From Pachysolen tannophilus NRRL Y-2460 (Eukaryota; Ascomycota; Pichiomycetes; Alaninales; Pachysolenaceae): a stretch of DNA of 64,000 nt. The translations under genes and the position numbers were made by a program. The stretch covers positions 83,005-147,004 of the forward strand of contig KV454013.1 in the NCBI GenBank assembly GCA_001661245.1. Direction: 5' to 3'. How positions within the stretch are numbered: the stretch's first letter is position 1; every line of letters starts with the position of its first letter. Below the pieces are notes generated by a model, which made no database searches, was not told the origin of the DNA, and saw only the letters and a program-made list of their open reading frames with translations. Below are positions 1 through 8,872 of the stretch, piece after piece.

Positions 1-381
1 TGGGGTCAACCTATTACCAAAAGTCCTCAGAATAATATTAATAATAATAATAGTAATAATAATAATAATAATAATAACAATAATGAAGAAGTAATTTCTC
101 AGTTATCCACTGAGAGAACAATACCTAGAAGTGTTGGAAGTGGTTCAGAAACCCGCAGTGGTAGTGGCAGGGTCAATTACACTGGGGTAAGGAGAAACGG
201 AATTTACATTAATGAGAATAAAAAAAATGATTCTCTCAACACAATAAAAGACACATATTTTTTTTTTCTTTTCTATTTTAGCTATTTTTTTTTTTTTATT
301 TTTATTTCATTTTTTGGAAAAGAAATCAGAGTATTGATTTTGTCTGATAATATTAATACAGTAGTGAGAAGTGGTTTATAA
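1..381 (+). CDS. C-terminal part of an Asn-rich protein (partial, 5' end outside window)
   Basis: Frame 1 is open from the left edge to a TAA at 379-381, giving 126 residues. The start is a low-complexity Asn run encoded by AAT repeats (about residues 12-29), followed by a Ser/Gly/Arg-rich stretch and then a Phe/Tyr-rich tail read through T-runs. Asn runs of this kind are common in yeast transcription regulators and kinases, but no domain is visible and I do not recognise the protein. The Phe-rich last 50 residues look more like translated non-coding T-tracts than a protein end. The true end may therefore differ, for example by an unmodelled intron or an assembly slip in a homopolymer. Confidence 0.4.
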   Translation, partial: WGQPITKSPQNNINNNNSNNNNNNNNNNEEVISQLSTERTIPRSVGSGSETRSGSGRVNYTGVRRNGIYINENKKNDSLNTIKDTYFFFLFYFSYFFFFIFISFFGKEIRVLILSDNINTVVRSGL

Positions 382-1369
382 TAAAATAGCTTATATATAA
401 TTTAGCACTTAAAGCTGGAAAAGAAAACGTAGCAATCCAATGTAGCCGCATATTGATTTGCTTCTCAAAAAAAAAAAAAAAAAAAAAAAAGAAATTAAAA
501 AGTTTTGCGCTAATGTACTCTGATAGAAGGTGTAAGGTGTATGTGTCTTAGGACAGAGATTTCCGTTCAGCTTTGAACTAATTTAATTTTAGTTTTAGTC
601 AATCATGCTAGATAAATGAACAGTTGAAAATCCTATATTACTAATGATTACAACATAATTATTAATATAGCAAGCATAAATCCAAATTTCTTACAAAGAT
701 AATAATAAGATAACGATATATCTTGAATTTTTATACTTTATTATTTGTTTCAAAATAAGATAGAGATACAAACAATAGAACAGAAAGATCAGTACGATTT
801 TTTCCCACGTGTAATTTTTTTTTTTCATGTCTTCATACCATTCATTTATTCATTATCTTTCAAAATCTTAAAACACCTTGAAACTAAAGCCTGGAAATCT
901 GGAAATCTGGAAATCTGGAAACTCAATGTTCGATTGGTAGTATTCCAACGTTTAAATGATTTCACATAATACCTTCTTATGTGCGGCTTATCAAAAAAAT
1001 CCTGTATGTTTTTTTTATCTTCTTCGGGACTTTATTATCACATTGTATGCATGCAGGCTGAAACCAAAGAAGAAAACCGTTTTATATTTGGTTGGATTAC
1101 ACACGACCCAATAATGGCACTTGAAGCCAGCCAAAAATACCAGTATTTTCCCATTTGTAAAATGGGTTCTTTTAGTTCTAGTTCATTGTTTTTAAAAGAA
1201 TCAGAATTATCTTCATCTAAATTGATTTAATATTCTGCCATGTGTATTATACAAAGATGGTATTTTCATTTGGGGCTATCTAAAAAATAAAAGTATAAAA
1301 TTGCAAAGAAAAAAAGAAAAAAAAAAAAAGGGCCAGAGATGAAAATATTTGAAAATATTTTGTAGAATC
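382..1369. other. Intergenic region without a supported gene
   Basis: About 1 kb between the left-edge ORF and the 3' end of SHE9. It holds a poly(A) run near 470-490, a CACGTG palindrome at 806-811, and a tandem 8-mer repeat at 891-922. ORFs of 74 and 83 codons (745-969, 979-1230) show no family resemblance and are rich in translated T-runs, so I do not call them. Confidence 0.6.
891..922. repeat. Tandem 8-bp repeat (CTGGAAAT), four copies
   Basis: The unit CTGGAAAT is repeated head to tail at 891, 899, 907 and 915, with the last copy ending in C instead of T. It lies in the non-coding region between the left-edge ORF and SHE9. No function is evident. Confidence 0.85.
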
Positions 1370-2932
1370 TTAAAGAAGTAGACGACCAATACCTATACCT
1401 AGAATTAAGTTGAGGATCAAGATTACATTGAGTTGGATTTTATCAAAGCTTAATAGTACATCTCTGCCGTCGATAAACAGGTCTCCTTTGAAGTTGTTTG
1501 TGAAAAAGTGAATATTTGGAATAAAAATAATTTTGGAAATATTACGTCCAACCATTGAAAATAATTCTTTACAATATGTCCAGAATGAATTTTGGTCTGA
1601 ATTGGGTAATGAAAATTCAATTTTGTAATCAGGAGCATGTGAGTCTTTTGTGTTGTTCAAGGTTGCTTCTGGAATTTGATTTATAGCTTTATCCGTATCA
1701 TTCAGATCAAGATCACTCACCGGTTTTACTTCAGATGGGGTCAGGGTTATTTCTTCTAAAGAAACCGGCTGCTTTAAAATTTGATCATTAGCTAACATGT
1801 CTTTAACTTTTGCTTCAAATGAATTTACTAACCTTCTTCTCTTCCAAGGCTCAAATACTAACTGAACAATGATGAACAAAAACAAATTTACACCCATTAT
1901 TAATAAAGTGCCCCATGTTGAGAATCGCCTTATTTTATCAGACCAAACTTGCTCCTCATGGTACCTTGTTAATATGACTGTCATCAAACTGCTTTGGTTT
2001 TCTTCTTGCTGAGATTCTAGTTCTTGTAACATTTTCAAATTTTCTTGTTCCTGTTTTTCTAAAGTATGATCATTTTTATATAAATTGGTAAATTTTTCCA
2101 AATCTTCTAAAGACCAAGAATTTTGTCTTTGCAACAATTCATTAATTTGCTTTTGAGATTGAGATCTCAAATGTACAGAGCTATTATAAGCTTGTTTTGC
2201 ATCTTTTATTTTCAACTTCAATTCTTGAATTAAATTTTCCTTTGCGGTAATATCAGCTTTCAATTTTTCAATTCTTGTATAGCCTGTAAGTTCATTGATA
2301 ATCCTCACTATAATTGGAAAAGTTTTCTTCAAGTCCTCAGCGTTATTTTTCAATCTTTCGGATAAATCTTGTTTATAATTATTAGCATTTTTCTTTTGAG
2401 CATCTGTAAATTTATGTAATTCTTCCTTCAACTGCTGGAAATTTTCATTTTCCTTTATTTTATCAATCAACAACTGGTACAGTCCAGCTACATTTTTCGG
2501 ATCTGCTTTCGTATCCTTATCCTCTATAACATTCTCTTTATGACTTGGGTTCTCTTTCTCTTTTTTAGTAGTATCTTCAATTTTGGCGTCATTTCCCTCT
2601 AATTCAGATCTATCCCTCTCAGCTTCTGGTTTATCATATTTATTTCCCTGTGGTTGCACTTGTTCCTGTTTCTGTTGCAATTCTTCCAATTGCCTTTTTT
2701 TCTCTTCAATGAAATTATCTCTCTGTTTTTGTTCCATCTGGCGTTTCTCCAGTTCTCTTTTCTTAATACCTTCTCTCCACTCGTTAATTAATTGATCATT
2801 TAATTCCTTATTATTTGGGTTATTGTCATCAGAAATTGCTCTCCTAGTTCCCAGTAAAAAGACTCTAGAGCTTTTTAACGTCGTCAATGCCCTGGGTAAA
2901 ATAAAGCAACACGCCCTATTCAAAAGAATCAT
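1370..2932 (-). CDS. SHE9: She9/Mdm33 mitochondrial inner-membrane protein
   Basis: She9/Mdm33 is a mitochondrial inner-membrane protein that shapes inner-membrane morphology and fission. The predicted 520-residue protein begins with a basic, hydroxyl-rich N-terminus (MILLNRACCFILPRALTTLK) fitting a matrix-targeting signal. A long charged Gln/Glu/Lys coiled coil follows (roughly residues 55-330), then a transmembrane segment near 335-358 ending in the family-typical VFEPWKRRRLVNSFE. A second hydrophobic segment forms the extreme C-terminus (about 500-520). I start at the ATG at 2932; the frame is open a few codons further upstream but contains no other ATG. The gene is divergent from SPT3 across about 170 bp. 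Identification rests on the TM-EPWKRRRLV signature and overall layout. Confidence 0.9.
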   Translation of the reverse strand: MILLNRACCFILPRALTTLKSSRVFLLGTRRAISDDNNPNNKELNDQLINEWREGIKKRELEKRQMEQKQRDNFIEEKKRQLEELQQKQEQVQPQGNKYDKPEAERDRSELEGNDAKIEDTTKKEKENPSHKENVIEDKDTKADPKNVAGLYQLLIDKIKENENFQQLKEELHKFTDAQKKNANNYKQDLSERLKNNAEDLKKTFPIIVRIINELTGYTRIEKLKADITAKENLIQELKLKIKDAKQAYNSSVHLRSQSQKQINELLQRQNSWSLEDLEKFTNLYKNDHTLEKQEQENLKMLQELESQQEENQSSLMTVILTRYHEEQVWSDKIRRFSTWGTLLIMGVNLFLFIIVQLVFEPWKRRRLVNSFEAKVKDMLANDQILKQPVSLEEITLTPSEVKPVSDLDLNDTDKAINQIPEATLNNTKDSHAPDYKIEFSLPNSDQNSFWTYCKELFSMVGRNISKIIFIPNIHFFTNNFKGDLFIDGRDVLLSFDKIQLNVILILNLILGIGIGRLLL

Positions 2933-3101
2933 CTTTCTCTTAAAAGAACAAAATATAACCAATTTGTATTAAAAAGACTCTATTTTTTTTTCAGTATTTA
3001 TTTTTCAACTAAAAATTATATATTATGATTAAAAATTAATTAATAAATTACAAATATTTTTCAGATATACAGCAGTTCCATAATAATTGAGATCATTCAA
3101 G

Positions 3102-4094
3102 ATGAGTCAGGATAAATATCGTTATCGAATAGAGATACAGCAGATGATGTTTGTTAGCGGGGAGACTGAAGATCCAGTTCCAGACACGTTATCTTTGATT
3201 GAGGATATAGTGAGAGAACAGGTTATTGAAATTGTTTTACAAAGTTCAAAGACAGCTTTAGCAAGAGGATCTAAGTCGATATCACCTGAGGATGTTATTT
3301 TTTTGATCAGACATGATAGAGCAAAAGTTAATAGGTTGAGAACATATTTGAGTTGGAAAGATGTTAGAAAAAATGCAAAAGATCAAGAAGAAGGAAACCT
3401 TGGTACTGGTAATGAGTTATTAGAAGACGCTACTACTAATGCTAATAATGGGCCCGGTGGAACTGGTAAATCAGCAAGTCAAAATGACATAGATAATAAG
3501 ATGAAAAATTTTAGAAAATCAAAGATTAGACTTCCTTGGGAATTACAGTTCATGTTTTACGAACAACCTATGGAAAATCCATTGCTGGATGAACAAGATG
3601 CTGTAGATGACGATGAAAAAGAAGCAACAATTGCATCTTTGAAACGTTTGAAGACAAACGATGATAGAACAAAATATATGACAAAAGAGGAGTATGTTCA
3701 TTGGTCTGAATGTAGACAGGCGAGTTTCACTTTTCGTAAAGCTAAACGTTTTAGAGAATGGTGTGGATTATCGCAATTAACCGATCAAAGGCCTCAAGAT
3801 GATGTTATTGACATATTGGGGTTTTTAACTTTTGAAATGGTGTGCTCTATTACAGAAGAAGCTTTAAGAGTGAAAGCCTTGGAAGAGGAAAATTTAGGAG
3901 ATGAAATAAAAATCACCAACAAGAAAAAGAGAAATCGTCATTATTTATTTGATCCTCCTGATAATAGTAGCTATCCTATAACACCCGGACATATTGAAGA
4001 AGCTTGGAGGAGGTTGCAAAGTGTTAGCTTTGAAAAAAGGTGTATCAAAAATTTTAAAGGTGGAAGATTAAGATCAAGAGCAAGATTAATATGA
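3102..4094 (+). CDS. SPT3: Spt3, SAGA subunit with split histone-fold
   Basis: Spt3 is the TBP-interacting subunit of the SAGA coactivator; it contributes two histone-fold halves within one chain, like the TAF11/TAF13 pair. The 330-residue protein opens with MSQDKYRYRIEIQQMMFVSG, continues through the first histone fold (about residues 5-95, including the segment LIRHDRAKVNRLRTYLSWKD), and has a conserved middle block (MTKEEYVHWSECRQASFTFR). The C-terminal fold contains DDVIDILGFLTFEMVCSITE and ends HIEEAWRRLQ...NFKGGRL. I chose the ATG at 3102, which matches the family N-terminus. Length is the usual size for the family, and the gene is intact. Confidence 0.97.
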   Translation: MSQDKYRYRIEIQQMMFVSGETEDPVPDTLSLIEDIVREQVIEIVLQSSKTALARGSKSISPEDVIFLIRHDRAKVNRLRTYLSWKDVRKNAKDQEEGNLGTGNELLEDATTNANNGPGGTGKSASQNDIDNKMKNFRKSKIRLPWELQFMFYEQPMENPLLDEQDAVDDDEKEATIASLKRLKTNDDRTKYMTKEEYVHWSECRQASFTFRKAKRFREWCGLSQLTDQRPQDDVIDILGFLTFEMVCSITEEALRVKALEEENLGDEIKITNKKKRNRHYLFDPPDNSSYPITPGHIEEAWRRLQSVSFEKRCIKNFKGGRLRSRARLI

Positions 4095-4185
4095 AACCAA
4101 AAGAATATTTTCTTTGATTTTTCTTTTTTTATTTCTATAAAATACAAGTTTGAAATACGTTCTAGACATTATACAGTAATTAATT

Positions 4186-6978
4186 TTATAGTTTTTCCAA
4201 CCTTTCAAAACATGCTTCGACCCAATTATTGTCACTATTCATAACTACAACTCGACCATTTTCATCTTTATAGTTCGAAGCACAAGCAGCACCTTTAATA
4301 ATCAAAGATTTTGGGTTCAGTTTAAACTTTAAATCTTCATTGTACTCTAATCGAATACTTTCTCTTCTAGAAATCAGCAAAATATAGTAATAGAATTCCA
4401 AGAGAACTAGCTCTTTGTTTTTTTCAAAGTTTAAATTGTAGTAAATGTTATTGTGATTTGATAAAAAGTCGGCAACAGATTTGAAAATTGTATCCCTCGG
4501 GTATCTTCTAGAAGCGGAATACTTATGTTGTTTATGCTTTGATATGTAATATTCCATTGACTTGTTTACTAATAAATCGGAATTCTCCTTTCTGAGCTCA
4601 TTTAAGTGGTAGGATTCAGAACCCTCTTCAGTCAAACCTTGCATTTGCCCCTGATATAAAGATTCTTCCAATTGAAGGTAAAAATCATAGTCATAATCAC
4701 GATCATACTTTTTATCTAGATCCAACAAATAAGAATAATCATTACCACTATTATTTTCTTTATTTTCAATGCCTTTTCGAATTTTTCCTTTTTCCGATCT
4801 TTCTATATAATTCACGTAAGTGATACCGAATTCCTCATCATCTATGATTTCACTTTCATTATGATTTCCAATTCCTTCAGTTAATAGCTGTAATTCATTA
4901 ATGCATTTTCTCAAATCATTTCTATTTTGGTTCGAATTATCAATAATATTAAGCAAGATTTCGTCACTTATGTTAAATCCAATTATTAAGCCTAAAATTG
5001 AAAGATAATTCAACAAGACTTTCCTGCTAATTTTTTTAAATCCTATTTGTTTATAGTAACTTTGATTAGACAATAACCAATCTGGTAATTCAAAATATTC
5101 GGTAGGTTTTAACAACAAAATTACAGGTTTTCTTGTTACTAAGAGTAAATTTTTTAAAATCCCCAAAAAAATATCTCTTTCTTGTTCTAACATTGGCAAT
5201 TCATCAAACAAAATTATACTATCTTGTTTTTCACCATTACTACTATTAAACTTCTGGTGTATTGCAATTTCTTTCAAATTCTTTTTATCGATCATGGATG
5301 AGTCAAGATTATAAATGTAGTATCCCATCTCCTCTACAATTGTTGTGATTGCTGCTGACTTTCCTATACCAGAATCTCCTGTAATTATTAATAGTGGTAA
5401 TTCCTTATCTGCCTCTGGTAATTCATTATCCGAATAGTAATAATAATCATCCACATCATTCACTATAAATGAATTTAAACTATTATCAGCTTCATCTTCT
5501 TCATTGTTCTTTAACTTTGCATGTAACATATGTTTCCTGTTCGGCTTCTTCTTAGTATAATTTAATTTTTTAAAAATATTATCAAACCACATAACTATTT
5601 CTTTTTGTTTTGAGGATGGAATTAATAAATCTTTGTAGCTTGAAGGTTTGAACAAATCAGTGAATAATAGGTTATTTTCCAGTTTCAAATTTGCAAATGT
5701 TTCATCATCCAATAAATTTACTAACCTTTTCAATCTGGAATTTTCTTTTATGCTATTGATCTTTGTTAATATTTGTCCAAAAATATCATCTTTGGAAAAA
5801 GGTTCGAATTGGTATGAATAATTTAAAAAATGCCTTGAAACGTCTAACATTTCTATATTTTGAGTTAATAATGGTCCTAGACGACTATCACTTTCTTTAT
5901 TTGTAATAATTTCAACATAATAATCATTTTCATTATTATTATTTTTCTCTTTAAGTTTCAAATCCAATTTTCTATGAGGTGTATTATAATTATGTGTAGA
6001 ATAAATATGGAAATCATGTGAAGTTAATATAGGGGGGTTGATAGTTTTATTAATTCCTTTTTCTTTCATTAATCGTGATATCTCAGATTTTTTATTAAAA
6101 ATCTCAAGAAAACTAGGATGTGAATTTTGGTATTGATTATCATCAAGAGAAATAGGAACTTCAACGTTATCGAGATCATTTTCTTTTAATTGCTTTTTCA
6201 ATTCCAGATCTTGTTGTCTTTCTTTAAAATTTTGAAGACAAGATGAAGCATTGACTTTTGATATAAATTTTCGTGTTTCTAATGGAAAAAAATCGTGACT
6301 ACTTGTATCAACGTCTTCAATTTCATCTGTAGTAGTATTAGTATTACTATTAGTATTACTATTAATAAAGTTGCTTTCTGGAACCATTACTATTCTATTT
6401 TTCATATGCTTTGGTTTTTTTTTCTTTGTAGTTTTCATAGAAGGTCTTTTCAAAAAATCACTAATATTAATAATTTTGTTATTATGTTTAACATCTCGGG
6501 GTTCGTGTTCTTGTTCTTGTTCTTGTTCTTGTTCTTGCTCTTCATCGCTAAGTATTTCTATAGGTCCACCATGCACTGGTTCTTGATTAAGTTGTAACCA
6601 TTTCTGTCTTGAATATCTCAAAGTAACGAAAACTTTGTCTATACTACCAGCTGTAGTATATGTCCCGGTATTACCTCTATCTTCGAACCCAGTATTTTGT
6701 CTTTTCAAATTTTGTTGATTCCCAGATAACAACTCCATTAAAGATCTTCTTTTCTTCATATTTTCTTGCTCCAAATCCACAAATATCCCATTCCTAGTAT
6801 CGTCCGTGTCCGTTTGCAAAAACCCATCATCACTGGTTTCAGTTTGAGTCTCATCACTTGTTTCACTAGATATGGATTCTTTAAGCACAGGTAAATTATT
6901 TATAGTATTATTTAAATTTCCATTTTCTCGTATTGGCGCTTTTGTGCTGGGAAAAAATCTCTCTAGACTTGACTGCAT
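4186..6978 (-). CDS. ELG1: Elg1/ATAD5-type large subunit of an alternative replication factor C complex
   Basis: Elg1 with Rfc2-5 forms the RFC-like complex that unloads (SUMOylated) PCNA after replication. The 930-residue protein starts MQSSLERFF, which fits a PCNA-interacting PIP box (Q-x-x-L-x-x-F-F) at residues 2-9. An acidic, hydrophobic patch (IEILSDEEQEQ, about 142-152) resembles a SUMO-interacting motif and runs into an Glu-Gln repeat encoded by TTGTTC units. The AAA+ ATPase core has Walker A GDSGIGKS near 533-541 and a Walker B-like IILFDELP near 585; the latter is divergent from canonical DExx. This layout favours Elg1 over Rad24 or Ctf18. The start ATG at 6978 makes the PIP motif N-terminal. 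An MCB-like CGCGT core lies about 160 bp upstream. Confidence 0.8.
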   Translation of the reverse strand: MQSSLERFFPSTKAPIRENGNLNNTINNLPVLKESISSETSDETQTETSDDGFLQTDTDDTRNGIFVDLEQENMKKRRSLMELLSGNQQNLKRQNTGFEDRGNTGTYTTAGSIDKVFVTLRYSRQKWLQLNQEPVHGGPIEILSDEEQEQEQEQEQEHEPRDVKHNNKIINISDFLKRPSMKTTKKKKPKHMKNRIVMVPESNFINSNTNSNTNTTTDEIEDVDTSSHDFFPLETRKFISKVNASSCLQNFKERQQDLELKKQLKENDLDNVEVPISLDDNQYQNSHPSFLEIFNKKSEISRLMKEKGINKTINPPILTSHDFHIYSTHNYNTPHRKLDLKLKEKNNNNENDYYVEIITNKESDSRLGPLLTQNIEMLDVSRHFLNYSYQFEPFSKDDIFGQILTKINSIKENSRLKRLVNLLDDETFANLKLENNLLFTDLFKPSSYKDLLIPSSKQKEIVMWFDNIFKKLNYTKKKPNRKHMLHAKLKNNEEDEADNSLNSFIVNDVDDYYYYSDNELPEADKELPLLIITGDSGIGKSAAITTIVEEMGYYIYNLDSSMIDKKNLKEIAIHQKFNSSNGEKQDSIILFDELPMLEQERDIFLGILKNLLLVTRKPVILLLKPTEYFELPDWLLSNQSYYKQIGFKKISRKVLLNYLSILGLIIGFNISDEILLNIIDNSNQNRNDLRKCINELQLLTEGIGNHNESEIIDDEEFGITYVNYIERSEKGKIRKGIENKENNSGNDYSYLLDLDKKYDRDYDYDFYLQLEESLYQGQMQGLTEEGSESYHLNELRKENSDLLVNKSMEYYISKHKQHKYSASRRYPRDTIFKSVADFLSNHNNIYYNLNFEKNKELVLLEFYYYILLISRRESIRLEYNEDLKFKLNPKSLIIKGAACASNYKDENGRVVVMNSDNNWVEACFERLEKL

Positions 6979-7397
6979 TGGTCCAATTTTCCCCAGTATC
7001 TCCTCAATCAGAATCTGTTCAAATAATCAATCATCGACCTGATCTTATAACGATTAATTCACTATTTCAATATTGTTTATTTCAATGTTTAGCTTACTTA
7101 CTTTTTACTTACTTATATTTAAAGTCAAGTTAACTTTGCGCGTCTTCAAAAATAATAACAAAAAAAAAGCACATCAAGAAAGGACGTGCTCTAAAAACTC
7201 AAAGTTCTATTTTAGGAAATCGCTACAGTGAAGAAGATATTTGCACAAAAGTATTAGATAAACCAACGACAAGACGAAAAAAGATAAGAAGAAGATAAAG
7301 ATGATTGGATGGGGTCAATGGTAAAGGGGTAATTTTAGAAGCTTGTATTGTTAGCTTTATTTTTTCATTCATTAATTTTTTCTAACTATTATGCTAT
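6979..7397. promoter_or_regulatory. ELG1 upstream region with an MCB-like core
   Basis: This 419-bp stretch separates the ELG1 start from the 3' end of PNO1. It contains CGCGT on the + strand at 7139-7143 (ACGCG on the - strand), about 160 bp from the ELG1 ATG. ACGCG is the core of the MCB element bound by MBF in G1/S. A single core hexamer is weak evidence. No gene is seen here. Confidence 0.35.
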
Positions 7398-8237
7398 TTA
7401 GTACCTTTCTTTCATTCTTGAAGAGACAGTTCTCAAGTTACCATAAATTTTACCTGGAGGAGAACCCAAGATCAACGAAACAACAGCATGCCTAGCTAAT
7501 TTGATATGGGTGAATCCACCCAAGATGTGTATCTTTGAGTCTGCAAGAACAATTCTTGTTCTTGTAGAGTTTTCTATAGCAAATTTTGTTCTTCCATCTT
7601 TACCTGCAATTCTTCCTATAGCACGAGAAAGATGATCTCCTTTTAAAGTCTTGATATCTTTGATTTCAAATGTTTCAATATATAAATCATCCAATCTTAA
7701 AAGTGCAATTGCATCATCTATATCAAACCCCAAGGTGAATGCCTTGATGAAATCTGCACCTTTCTGTAATGCACCAGGATCAGTTGTCTTGTTACAAGAC
7801 CTAAGTTCAACTGTTTTAGTTTTCAAATTCATACGAACTTGTAATTTCAAATGATCAACCAATGGTGGGTATATCTTGAGCCATGAATTTTTTAAAGGCG
7901 ACATTCTATGTGGAGGTACTGGAACTTTTCTTGATTCCAATTTAACTTTTTGACCTGAACTAGCTGCAGAAGTAAACTTTGGTTTCCCAGATTCATCCAA
8001 TATCACCCCACTCTGCTCTTTAACGCTAGACAGTACTGTATCCTCTTCATCTTGTCCCAGACGCTCTGCATCAATAAGTACTTCATCATCATCTTCATCT
8101 TCATCTTTATCATCATTCCCATTTCCAGCGCCCCTAATTCCTACTCCCACACCCGTATTCATATCCATACCCACACTCTCAACACCAACATTATTATCAA
8201 TATTTGTTATATCTTTCACAGCAGTTGGAGCAACCAT
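7398..8237 (-). CDS. PNO1: Pno1/Dim2 KH-domain 40S ribosome assembly factor
   Basis: Pno1 (Dim2) binds the 3' end of pre-18S rRNA in late 40S precursors and restrains Nob1 cleavage. The 279-residue protein has a disordered acidic N-terminus (Gly/Asp-rich, about residues 1-60). The conserved RNA-binding module runs from VPPHRMSPLKNSWLKIYPPL (about 107-127) to the C-terminus. It includes the KH region with GRIAGKDGRTKFAIENSTRT (about 202-222) and the family ending GSPPGKIYGNLRTVSSRMKE. Length equals the family norm. Long A/T-tract RRPE-like sequences (AAAAATTTTT type) at 8335-8425 precede the start, in keeping with ribosome-biogenesis regulation. Confidence 0.97.
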   Translation of the reverse strand: MVAPTAVKDITNIDNNVGVESVGMDMNTGVGVGIRGAGNGNDDKDEDEDDDEVLIDAERLGQDEEDTVLSSVKEQSGVILDESGKPKFTSAASSGQKVKLESRKVPVPPHRMSPLKNSWLKIYPPLVDHLKLQVRMNLKTKTVELRSCNKTTDPGALQKGADFIKAFTLGFDIDDAIALLRLDDLYIETFEIKDIKTLKGDHLSRAIGRIAGKDGRTKFAIENSTRTRIVLADSKIHILGGFTHIKLARHAVVSLILGSPPGKIYGNLRTVSSRMKERY

Positions 8238-8872
8238 ATTGTCTAACAGAACTTATATCCACAATTTATAAAAATCCTATTAATATGATTGATTACTTTA
8301 TATCATCTTCTTCTATATATTATATAGATAAAGAAAAATTTTTTTCTGCCTTAAAAAAAAGAAAAGAAAAAAAAAAATTTTTTTTTCAAAAAAAAGAAAA
8401 AATTTAAAAAATTTAAAAAATTTCCTAAAATGGAAATTGTGTTCCGAGATCACGACCGATCATTTTTTTTTTTGCTTTTTTTTCTTTCTTTTTTTTTATG
8501 TCTCGGTGAATTTTTAGTATCGGCGGTTAATTGAATAAATGAATGAATAATAGATGACCATAAGAGTTATTTAATAATAAGAAGAAGAAGAAGAAGAAGA
8601 AGAAAAGTGATAGGATATTTATATATTAGTGATTTATCAAAAGGAAAAGAGGATAAGTTTTCAATTATTTTGAAAATAAGATTTTTCTTTTGCTTTTTTT
8701 TTTACTTTAATTCAACGGAAATTATTGTACATTCCGCAAAATAGCAATATTGAGAAATTTTTAAATGGTATATTGAAAATTGATGGAAAAGTAATATAAG
8801 TTATATATGTATATGTTTATATATTTATGTGTTTGTGGTTTATGTGTTCATGTATGTGTATGATTGGGTAAT
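8238..8872. other. Divergent intergenic region PNO1/MDM31
   Basis: This 635-bp divergent promoter region holds A/T-tract RRPE-like elements at 8335-8425 near PNO1. An (AAG)n microsatellite occupies about 8580-8604, and TATA-rich, (TATG)-like sequence lies just before MDM31. No RNA or protein gene is supported. Confidence 0.5.

Noticed and set aside
979-1230. 83-codon ATG ORF between the left-edge ORF and SHE9
   Set aside because: No recognisable motif; composition follows T-rich intergenic DNA and there is no supporting context.
6295-6597. Two + strand ORFs inside ELG1 with Cys-Ser repeats
   Set aside because: They are the antisense reading of the Glu-Gln repeat in ELG1.
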